The notes under the pieces: model-generated
What the model was told of the DNA's origin: nothing
The model's database searches: none
What the model saw: the letters and a program-made list of their open reading frames with translations, nothing else
Part shown: positions 1 to 6,032 of the stretch, one piece after another
Layout: each line of letters opens with the position of its first letter
Position numbering within the stretch: the first letter of the stretch is position 1
Position numbers and translations under genes: made by a program
NCBI GenBank assembly: GCA_001464255.1
Contig: LNFD01000409.1
Coordinates: 1 to 8,296 of the forward strand
Direction: 5' to 3'
From: Actinomycetales bacterium Ga0077552
GTDB lineage: Bacteria; Actinomycetota; Actinomycetes; Actinomycetales; Microbacteriaceae
DNA length: 8,296 nt

Positions 1-78
1 AGCGGCAACGTCGAGTGGGCGCAGTTCATCGTCGACGACGCCGTCGCGCACGGCATCGCGGCGCGCATCCCGGCGTGA
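1..78 (+). CDS. C-terminal end of an unidentified upstream gene (partial)
   Basis: Frame 1 is open from the first base and stops at TGA (76-78), giving 25 residues that begin SGNVEWAQF and end AARIPA. Codon use (GTC, GAC, GCG, ATC) is the same as in the genes downstream, so this looks like a real reading frame cut by the window edge. The stop overlaps the next gene's GTG in a GTGA arrangement, which suggests translational coupling and a shared transcript. The tail is weakly reminiscent of the C-terminus of PLP-dependent threonine/serine dehydratases, where an SGGN-type motif lies near the end. With 25 residues this is only a guess, and I do not assign a function. Confidence 0.6.
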   Translation, partial: SGNVEWAQFIVDDAVAHGIAARIPA

Positions 79-761
79 GCGGAGCGACCGGAGGCGCGGG
101 CCGCGCCCCGATCGACCTGCCCGCCCTCGCCGCGATTCTCGAGGGGATGCTCGCCGCGCGCTCGGCATCCACCCCGCTGCTCGTGGGCCTGGCCGGATCG
201 CCCGGCGCCGGCAAGTCGACCGCGGCCGCCGAGCTCGCCGCGCTCGTGCCCGGCTCGCGCGTGCTGCCGATGGACGGCTTCCACCTGCCGCAGGCCGAGC
301 TCGTGCGCCTCGGACGCCGCGAGCGCATGGGCGCCCCCGACACCTTCGACGTCGACGCCTTCGTCGCCCTGCTCGAGCGCCTTCGTGATGCTCGCGGTTC
401 AGGAAGCGCGGTGCGCGCGCCCGGGTTCGACCGGCGTGTCGAAGAGCCCGTACCCGCCGCGATCGAGCTGCTTCCTGAACGGAGAACCGGCGCCGCGACC
501 GAGGTGCGTGTGATCGTCGTGGAGGGCAACTACCTGCTGCTGCGCGAGCACGGCTGGCACCGCGTCGCCCCGCTGCTCGACGTGACGGTCGGCGTCGTGC
601 TCGACGAGGCGACGCGCCACGAGCGCCTCATCGCCCGTCACGTCGCCTTTGGCAAGACCCCGGAGGCGGCGCACGCCTGGGCGCTCGGCCCCGACGAGGC
701 CAACGCCGCGCTCATCGCGCCGACGCTGCAGCGCGCCGACCACCTCCTGAGCGCTCGATAG
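75..761 (+). CDS. P-loop nucleoside/nucleotide kinase-like protein (PRK09270/YggC family)
   Basis: A 228-residue cytoplasmic ATP-dependent kinase of the uridine kinase/pantothenate kinase-like P-loop group. Visible motifs in order are the Walker A loop GSPGAGKST (residues 41-49), the substrate-side motif MDGFH (66-70), the family block GAPDTFDVDAF (86-96), APGFDRRVEEPVP (115-127), and a Walker-B-like strand VIVVEGNYLLL (146-156). A lid-like region RLIARHVAFGKTPEAAHAW follows. Length is normal for the family. The substrate is not readable; relatives are annotated as nucleoside or sugar kinases, and the purine genes next door are only circumstantial support. The start chosen is GTG at 75, which overlaps the previous stop (GTGA). 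An in-frame GTG at 15 would add 20 Arg-rich residues lying over the upstream gene and is unlikely. There is no Shine-Dalgarno sequence, so translation probably depends on coupling. Codon use turns atypical around 381-407 and 470-489, described separately. Confidence 0.88.
   Translation: MSGATGGAGRAPIDLPALAAILEGMLAARSASTPLLVGLAGSPGAGKSTAAAELAALVPGSRVLPMDGFHLPQAELVRLGRRERMGAPDTFDVDAFVALLERLRDARGSGSAVRAPGFDRRVEEPVPAAIELLPERRTGAATEVRVIVVEGNYLLLREHGWHRVAPLLDVTVGVVLDEATRHERLIARHVAFGKTPEAAHAWALGPDEANAALIAPTLQRADHLLSAR
397..480. repeat. Nested inverted repeat inside the kinase gene
   Basis: The outer arms GTTCAGGAAGC (397-407) and GCTTCCTGAAC (470-480) are perfect 11-bp reverse complements. Inside them, TTCGAC (426-431) pairs with GTCGAA (438-443) around a 6-base loop, and CGGG (422-425) can pair with CCCG (447-450) across a 3-base bulge. 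The arms use codons that are rare in this gene (GGT, TCA, GGA; CTT, CCT, GAA). The interior encodes family-typical residues (APGFDRRVEEPVP), so this is probably not a simple insertion. A function as an RNA structure or a REP-like remnant is inferred only. Confidence 0.5.
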
Positions 762-797
762 ACTGGGCGCATCCACCCGCCGACCCACCCCGGGGAG
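759..797 (+). promoter_or_regulatory. Candidate purS promoter -10 and ribosome binding site
   Basis: TAGACT at 759-764 fits the actinobacterial -10 consensus TANNNT and overlaps the kinase stop codon. A start of transcription near 771 would give a leader of roughly 33 bases. No recognisable -35 element is seen. GGGGAG at 792-797 lies 6 bases before the purS GTG and is a good Shine-Dalgarno match, fixing that start. purS-purQ could therefore be transcribed independently of the kinase, by read-through, or both. Confidence 0.45.
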
Positions 798-803
798 TCA
801 TCC

Positions 804-1075
804 GTGCCCACCATCGTCGTCGAGGTCATGCCCAAGGCAGAGCTTCTCGATCCCGCCGGCAAGGCCGTCGCCGGGGCCCTGCACCGCCTCGGTCACGTGG
901 CCATCTCCGACGTTCGCATCGGCAAGCGCTTCGAGCTGCACGTCGACGGCGAGGTCGACGCGGCCCTGCTCGCGACGGTCGAGCAGCTCGCGGCCGACAT
1001 GCTCAGCAACGGCGTGATCGAAGACGTCATCAGCGTGCACGTCAGCGGCGCGGGCGTCGCGGGAGAGACCCGCTA

Positions 1076-1076
<1 letters not shown>
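804..1076 (+). CDS. purS: Phosphoribosylformylglycinamidine synthase subunit PurS
   Basis: A 90-residue small subunit of FGAM synthetase, which converts FGAR, glutamine and ATP to FGAM in de novo purine synthesis. PurS has no catalytic residues of its own; in this family a PurS dimer bridges PurQ (glutaminase) and PurL (synthetase) and helps pass ammonia between them. The sequence shows the expected N-terminal strand PTIVVEVMPKAELLDPAGKA, then VAGALHRLGH, the SDVRIGKRFEL block (about residues 35-45) and the C-terminal NGVIEDV motif. Length is slightly above the usual 80-85 residues because of a short C-terminal tail. The GTG start is preceded by a strong Shine-Dalgarno sequence 6 bases upstream. 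The TAG stop shares its last base with the purQ start, so the two subunits are tightly co-translated. Confidence 0.95.
1061..1067 (+). promoter_or_regulatory. purQ ribosome binding site inside the end of purS
   Basis: GGGAGAG, within the last codons of purS, ends 8 bases before the purQ GTG (1076) and matches the 16S anti-Shine-Dalgarno sequence well. It supports the start at 1076 and indicates that purQ does not rely solely on reinitiation after purS. Confidence 0.6.
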
Positions 1077-1771
<695 letters not shown>

Positions 1772-1775
1772 CGGC

Positions 1776-2264
1776 GTGACGACGACCTCGACCGCACCCA
1801 ACCGCCTGACCCCGAAGAAGCTCTACCGCATCGTCGCGATCGCCGAGGCGATCACCTGGACGCTGCTCATCACCGGGCTCATCCTGCGCGCGACGATCGG
1901 GCTCGACATCGCCGTCACGATCGGCGGCAGCATCCACGGCTTCGTCTTCCTCGCCTACGGCGCGACGGCCGTGCTGACGGCGATCAACCAGCGCTGGAAC
2001 CCGGGGCTCGGCGTGCTCGCGGTCGCGACCGCGGTCATCCCCTACGCGACGATCCCCTTCGACATCTGGGCGCATCGCACGGGCCGGCTCGAGGGCGACT
2101 GGCGCCGCGAGGCGACCGACGACCCGCGTGATCAGCGCTGGTTCGACCGCCTGGTGCGGTGGATGCTCAACCACCCGTACCTGCTCGCCAGCCTCATCCT
2201 GCTGGCGGTCGTGGTGCTCTTCACCGTGCTGCTGATCCTCGGCCCGCCGGTTCCCAAGGCCTAG
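1776..2264 (+). CDS. DUF3817 domain integral membrane protein
   Basis: A 162-residue membrane protein of unknown function. The DUF3817 core is recognised from the KLYRIVAIAEAITWTLLI start (about 15-32), the glycine/histidine segment GGSIHGFVF (50-58) and the motif PYATIPFD (89-96). Predicted membrane spans are about 17-37, 46-70, 79-97 and 135-156. The polar linker at 100-128 and the last span extend beyond the three-span core as I know it. No enzymatic motif is visible. It starts at GTG 4 bases after purQ with no clear Shine-Dalgarno sequence, so reinitiation from purQ translation is likely. It converges on mscS with only 12 bases between stops. A link to purine synthesis is suggested by position only. 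Confidence 0.88.
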   Translation: MTTTSTAPNRLTPKKLYRIVAIAEAITWTLLITGLILRATIGLDIAVTIGGSIHGFVFLAYGATAVLTAINQRWNPGLGVLAVATAVIPYATIPFDIWAHRTGRLEGDWRREATDDPRDQRWFDRLVRWMLNHPYLLASLILLAVVVLFTVLLILGPPVPKA

Positions 2265-2283
2265 CGCGCGACGAGCTCAGGCC
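2258..2283. terminator. Weak hairpin spanning the convergent DUF3817/mscS stops
   Basis: GGCCT (2258-2262) pairs with AGGCC (2279-2283), and AGC (2263-2265) with GCT (2275-2277) after a single bulged C (2278), leaving a 9-base loop. The stem contains both stop codons and would form in either transcript. There is no U-run on either side, so as an intrinsic terminator it is weak; it could instead act as a pause site or be chance in GC-rich DNA. Confidence 0.25.
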
Positions 2284-3509
2284 CCCGCGCGGCTCGGCGC
2301 CTCGGGGTCGGCCGAGGGGGCGAGCATCTGCTCCGCGCGCTGCTGCGCTTCGGGGGTGCCACTGAACAGCTGGCGCCGCGCCGACTCGTCGGCGGGGTCG
2401 ACCTCGGGCGCCGCGTCGTCGGCCGACTCGGTGTCGACCATGAGCACGCGCGTGCGCGGCATCGCGCCGGGGCTCTCGAGCTGCACCCACTCGACGAGCT
2501 GCTCGCGCACGTAGTTGCGCAGGTCGAAGAGCGACCCAGCGTCGGCCGCGCTCACGAGGATGCGCACGCGCACGAGCCCGCTGGTGGCATCGGAGACCTG
2601 CAGCACCGAGACCCGGCGATCCCACAGCGGCGTGCCGTCGAGGATCTCGGCCAACCGCGACCGCATCGCGGCGGGGCTCACGCGCCAGTCGAGGTCGAGC
2701 TCGACCGAGCCGAGCAGCTCGCTGCCCGTGCGCGTCCAGTTCTCGAAGGGCGTGCTGGTGAAGTGGGTCGAGGGCACGACGAGGCGCCGGTCATCCCAGA
2801 TGCGCACCACCACGTAGGTGAGCGTGATCTCTTCGATGCGCCCCCACTCGCCCTCGACGATGACGATGTCGTCGACGCGGATGGCGTCGCTGAAGGCGAT
2901 CTGCACGCCGGCGAACACGTTCGACAGTGTCGACTGCGCGGCGAGGCCCGCGACGATGCCCGCGAGGCCCGCGGAGGCGAGCAGGCTCGCGCCCACCGCC
3001 TGCATCTGCGGGAAGGTGAGCAGCGCGGCGCTCACGCCGACGACGATGATGATGACGGTCGCGAGGCGCTGCAGGAAGGTCAGCTGCGTGTGCGCGCGGC
3101 GCGCGGCGCGCGTGGCCTCGGCGCCGACGGGGAAGCGCCCCTTGGCGCCTTCGAAGGCGAAGTCGACGGTCTGGACGAGCAGCCACGCGAAGAGCCCGAT
3201 GACGCCGATCGTGAGGACGCGATCGATGGCCTCCGAGAACCGCGACGCGGGTGCCGCGAGGCTCACGGCGACCTGCACGGCCACGGCGACGAGCAGCAGT
3301 CGCAGCGCCGGGCGGGTGTGGCGCAGCAGCACGGCCGTCCAGGGCTGGCGCGTCGCGGTCAGCCGCACGACGAGCTCGACGAGCACGAGCACGACGATCG
3401 CCGCGGCGAGGGTCAGCAGCGTGAGCACGAGCAGGAAGACCCAGCCCCGCTCGGGCACCCCCTCGGCGCCGACGACGTCGAGCAGGGTGAGGGGGCGGAC
3501 GACGCTCAT
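2277..3509 (-). CDS. MscS-family mechanosensitive ion channel
   Basis: A 410-residue inner-membrane channel, expected to open under membrane tension and release solutes during hypo-osmotic shock. Predicted spans are about 23-48, 67-87, 97-118 and 146-166. The pore-lining helix lies at about 170-205 and is rich in Gly/Ala (GASLLASAGLAGIVAGLAA), running into QSTLSNVFAGVQIAF, the MscS signature. The beta domain follows: IRVDDIVIVEGEWGRIEEI (210-228), the IWDDRRLVVPST strand (237-248), then the alpha/beta C-terminal domain to about 360. Residues 361-410 are an acidic, Ala/Pro-rich and probably disordered tail. It has more spans than the three-span E. coli MscS, a common variation. ATG at 3509 is used; the Shine-Dalgarno match is poor. 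It lies 18 bases downstream of a 29-aa membrane peptide gene on the same strand, probably in one transcript. Confidence 0.92.
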   Translation of the reverse strand: MSVVRPLTLLDVVGAEGVPERGWVFLLVLTLLTLAAAIVVLVLVELVVRLTATRQPWTAVLLRHTRPALRLLLVAVAVQVAVSLAAPASRFSEAIDRVLTIGVIGLFAWLLVQTVDFAFEGAKGRFPVGAEATRAARRAHTQLTFLQRLATVIIIVVGVSAALLTFPQMQAVGASLLASAGLAGIVAGLAAQSTLSNVFAGVQIAFSDAIRVDDIVIVEGEWGRIEEITLTYVVVRIWDDRRLVVPSTHFTSTPFENWTRTGSELLGSVELDLDWRVSPAAMRSRLAEILDGTPLWDRRVSVLQVSDATSGLVRVRILVSAADAGSLFDLRNYVREQLVEWVQLESPGAMPRTRVLMVDTESADDAAPEVDPADESARRQLFSGTPEAQQRAEQMLAPSADPEAPSRAGA

Positions 3510-3527
3510 GCGCTCAGCATCTCGCGA

Positions 3528-3617
3528 TCACTGGTTGAGCGCGAGGCCCAAGAACATGGCGCCGAGGAAGACGAGCACGCCGATCGCGGCGTAGGTCCAG
3601 ATGGTGCGAGCGTTCAT
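3528..3617 (-). CDS. 29-residue single-span membrane micropeptide upstream of mscS
   Basis: The ATG at 3617 opens a frame of 29 codons ending in TGA (3530-3528). The product begins MNARTIWTYA, continues as a hydrophobic helix AAIGVLVFLGAMFLGLAL (about residues 10-27) and ends NQ. The short N-terminus with one Arg predicts one span with the N-terminus inside. GGGAG on the minus strand (3628-3624) sits 6 bases before the ATG, and a candidate -10 lies further upstream, so all initiation signals are in place. The stop is 18 bases before mscS. The peptide is the terminal part of a much longer antisense open frame over purL, but only this end has gene-like signals. It could be an accessory subunit or regulator of MscS, or an independent small membrane protein; no function can be assigned. 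Confidence 0.68.
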   Translation of the reverse strand: MNARTIWTYAAIGVLVFLGAMFLGLALNQ

Positions 3618-3623
3618 GCGGGG

Positions 3624-3628
3624 CTCCC
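3624..3628 (-). promoter_or_regulatory. Shine-Dalgarno site of the 29-aa peptide
   Basis: The minus strand reads GGGAG, then a 6-base spacer (CCCCGC), then ATG at 3617-3615. This is one of the clearest ribosome binding sites in the window and fixes the micropeptide start, separating it from the long antisense frame that runs through purL. Confidence 0.6.
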
Positions 3629-3655
3629 AGCGGTGGTTCGGGCGGCGACGGCACC

Positions 3656-3676
3656 AGCCTAGGCCGCCGGTAGGCT
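3656..3676. promoter_or_regulatory. Divergent -10 elements for purL (+) and micropeptide-mscS (-)
   Basis: Within the 66-bp intergenic gap, AGCCTA (3656-3661; TAGGCT on the minus strand) and TAGGCT (3671-3676) face away from each other with 9 bases between. Both fit TANNNT. With one flanking pair (C3655/G3677) they form a 7-bp inverted repeat. On the plus strand the -10 is 7 bases from the purL GTG, predicting a leaderless mRNA. On the minus strand a start near 3649 gives a leader of about 32 bases containing the peptide's ribosome binding site. No good -35 is seen for either. Each promoter's upstream region overlaps the other's transcribed start, so polymerase binding may be mutually exclusive. 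The symmetric repeat could alternatively be an operator. Confidence 0.5.
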
Positions 3677-3683
3677 GAATGCC

Positions 3684-5996
3684 GTGACGAGCCCCGCGCA
3701 GATTCCCGCTCCCGACACCGTGGCCAACGCCGCCGCCACCCCCGAGAAGGTGCAGCCGTTCGAGGCTCTCGGGCTCAAGGCCGACGAGTACCAGGCCATC
3801 AAGGATCTGCTCGGCCGCCGCCCCACGAGCGGCGAGCTCGCGATGTACTCGGTCATGTGGAGCGAGCACTGCTCCTACAAGTCGAGCAAGGTGCACCTCA
3901 GGCAGTTCGGCAGCAAGGTCACTGACGAGATGCGCGAGCACCTCATGGTCGGCATGGGCGAGAACGCGGGCGTCGTCGACATCGGCGAGGGCTGGGCCGT
4001 CACGTTCAAGATCGAGAGCCACAACCACCCGAGCTACATCGAGCCCTTCCAGGGCGCGGCGACGGGCGTCGGCGGCATCGTGCGCGACATCATCTCGATG
4101 GGCGCGCGCCCCGTCGCGGTCATGGATGCCCTGCGCTTCGGCGCCATCGACCACGCCGACACGGCGCGCGTCGTGCCGGGCGTCGTCTCGGGCATCAGCC
4201 ACTACGGCAACTGCCTCGGCCTGCCGAACATCGGCGGCGAGACCGTGTTCGACTCGGTCTACCAGGCCAACCCGCTCGTGAACGCGCTCGCCGTCGGCGT
4301 GCTGCGGCACGAAGACCTGCACCTCGCGAACGCGCGCGGGGTCGGCAACAAGGTCGTGCTGTTCGGGGCCCGCACGGGCGGCGACGGCATCGGCGGAGCA
4401 TCCATTCTCGCGAGCGACACGTTCAGCGAGGGCGGGCCGACGAAGCGGCCCGCGGTGCAGGTCGGCGACCCCTTCGCCGAGAAGGTGCTCATCGAGTGCT
4501 GCCTCGAGCTGTTCGCGGGCGACCTCGTCAAGGGCATCCAAGACCTCGGCGCCGCCGGCATCTCGTGCGCCACGAGCGAGCTCGCGTCGAACGGCGACGG
4601 CGGCATGGTCGTCGATCTCGACCAGGTGCTGCTGCGCGACCCCTCGCTGACGGCCGAGGAGATCCTCATGTCGGAGAGCCAGGAGCGCATGATGGCGATC
4701 GTCGAGCCGGGCAAGCTCGACGCCTTCCTCGCCGTCACCGCCAAGTGGGATGTCGAGACGAGCGTGCTCGGCGAGGTGACCGACACGGGCCGGCTCATCA
4801 TCCACTGGAAGGGCGAGACGATCGTCGACGTCGACCCGCGCACCGTCGCGATCGACAGCCCCGTCTATCACCGGCCCTTCGCCCGCCCCGCGTGGCTCGA
4901 CGCGCTGCAGGCCGACGGCAGCGCCCGGCTCGCCCGGCCGGCCGACGACGCGGCGCTGCGGGCACAGGCGCTGCAGGTGCTCGGCGGCCCGAACCTCGCC
5001 GACACGAGCTGGATCACCGACCAGTACGACTACTACGTCGGCGGCAACACGGCGCTCGCGACGCCCGACGATGCGGGCATGATCCGCGTCGACGAGGTCA
5101 GCGGGCTCGGCGTCGCGCTCGCGACCGACGCCAACGGCCGCTACTGCCAGCTCGACCCCTATGTGGGCGCTCAGCTCGCCCTCGCGGAGGCGTACCGCAA
5201 CGTCGCCACGACGGGTGCCGCGCCCCGCGCCGTCAGCGACTGCCTCAACTTCGGCAGCCCCGAGAACCCCGACGTCATGTGGCAGTTCGAGCGCGCGGTG
5301 ACGGGCCTCGCAGACGCCTGCCTCGAGCTGGGCATCCCCGTCACGGGCGGCAACGTCTCCTTCTACAACCAGACCGGCGACGTGCCCATCCACCCGACCC
5401 CCGTCGTCGCCGTCATGGGCGTCATCGACCACGTCGACCGCCGGCTGCCCTCGGGCTGGCAAGACGAAGGCGAGAACCTCTACCTGCTGGGCATCACGCG
5501 CGACGAGCTCGACGGCTCGGTGTGGGCCGACGTCGTGCACGGCCACCTCGGCGGCCTGCCGCCGCGCGTCGACCTCGCGGCTGAGAAGAACCTCGCCGGG
5601 CTCATGGCGGCCGCGGCCGAAGAGGCGCTCGTCACCTCGGCCCACGACCTCTCCGAGGGCGGCCTGCTCGCGACCCTCGCCGAGGGCGTGCTGCGCTTCG
5701 GTGTCGGCGCGCGCGTCTGGCTCACCGAGCTCATGGAGCGCGACGGGGTGGATGCCCTCGCCGCACTGCTCTCGGAGTCGCAGGCCCGCGTGCTCGTCTC
5801 GGTCGCCCGTGAGGACGACGTGAAGTTCCGTGGCCTGTGCGAGGGCCGCGACGTGCCCGTGCTGCGCGTCGGCGTGACCGACAGCGAGGTCGACGGCCTC
5901 GAGATCCAAGACCGCTTCACCCTGAGCCTCGCCGAGCTGCGGCACGCGCACCGCGACACACTGCCCGCGCGATTCGGGCCGACCGTCGGCGGCTAG
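3684..5996 (+). CDS. purL: Phosphoribosylformylglycinamidine synthase subunit PurL
   Basis: A 770-residue catalytic large subunit of FGAM synthetase: it phosphorylates FGAR with ATP and transfers ammonia from PurQ to make FGAM. This is the small-type PurL that needs separate PurS and PurQ, not the ~1,300-residue fused form. Motifs: GRRPTSGELAMYSVMWSEHCSYKSS (about 45-68) with the active-site His62; MGENAGVVDIG (91-101); KIESHNHPSYIEPFQGAATG (109-128); PNIGGETVFD (181-190); GARTGGDGIGG (228-238); IQDLGAAGISCATSE (285-299); and, in the second AIRS-like half, SDCLNFGSPENP, TGGNVSFYNQT (554-564) and AHDLSEGG (His654). The start at GTG 3684 gives an N-terminus typical of actinobacterial PurL, without a Shine-Dalgarno sequence but with a -10 hexamer 7 bases upstream, so leaderless translation is likely. 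It is separated from purSQ by DUF3817 and a minus-strand mscS unit. Confidence 0.97.
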   Translation: MTSPAQIPAPDTVANAAATPEKVQPFEALGLKADEYQAIKDLLGRRPTSGELAMYSVMWSEHCSYKSSKVHLRQFGSKVTDEMREHLMVGMGENAGVVDIGEGWAVTFKIESHNHPSYIEPFQGAATGVGGIVRDIISMGARPVAVMDALRFGAIDHADTARVVPGVVSGISHYGNCLGLPNIGGETVFDSVYQANPLVNALAVGVLRHEDLHLANARGVGNKVVLFGARTGGDGIGGASILASDTFSEGGPTKRPAVQVGDPFAEKVLIECCLELFAGDLVKGIQDLGAAGISCATSELASNGDGGMVVDLDQVLLRDPSLTAEEILMSESQERMMAIVEPGKLDAFLAVTAKWDVETSVLGEVTDTGRLIIHWKGETIVDVDPRTVAIDSPVYHRPFARPAWLDALQADGSARLARPADDAALRAQALQVLGGPNLADTSWITDQYDYYVGGNTALATPDDAGMIRVDEVSGLGVALATDANGRYCQLDPYVGAQLALAEAYRNVATTGAAPRAVSDCLNFGSPENPDVMWQFERAVTGLADACLELGIPVTGGNVSFYNQTGDVPIHPTPVVAVMGVIDHVDRRLPSGWQDEGENLYLLGITRDELDGSVWADVVHGHLGGLPPRVDLAAEKNLAGLMAAAAEEALVTSAHDLSEGGLLATLAEGVLRFGVGARVWLTELMERDGVDALAALLSESQARVLVSVAREDDVKFRGLCEGRDVPVLRVGVTDSEVDGLEIQDRFTLSLAELRHAHRDTLPARFGPTVGG

Positions 5997-6019
5997 ACCT
6001 CGGGCATAGCCCCCACCAC

Positions 6020-6025
6020 TAGGCT
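6020..6025 (+). promoter_or_regulatory. Candidate -10 element of a leaderless promoter for the P-type ATPase
   Basis: TAGGCT ends exactly 7 bases before the GTG at 6033, with no Shine-Dalgarno sequence between. This is the same hexamer, spacing and GTGACG start context as at purL. Transcription would begin at or one base before the start codon. A small palindrome GGGC-ATA-GCCC (6002-6012) lies just upstream, between the purL stop and the -10; it is too short to call a terminator and could be an operator or chance. Confidence 0.5.
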
Positions 6026-6032
6026 CGCGCCC

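Noticed and set aside
15..74. Upstream GTG start (15) for the kinase, adding 20 residues
   Set aside because: The extra residues are Arg-rich and unlike the family N-terminus, and they would overlap the preceding gene by about 60 bases; GTG at 75 with a GTGA overlap is better.
2763..3662. Plus-strand 299-codon open frame across mscS
   Set aside because: Its product is an Asp/Glu/His/Arg-rich string complementary to the MscS membrane spans, with no domain; the minus-strand MscS signature is unambiguous.
3528..5951. 807-codon open frame on the minus strand across purL
   Set aside because: It is the antisense shadow of purL: GC-rich codon bias removes stops from this frame, the product is low-complexity (Arg, Asp, His, Ala, Val) and has no recognisable domain. 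Only its last 29 codons have gene signals.
6002..6012. GGGC-ATA-GCCC palindrome as a purL terminator
   Set aside because: A 4-bp stem with no U-run is too weak for a terminator in DNA of this composition; noted only as a possible operator.
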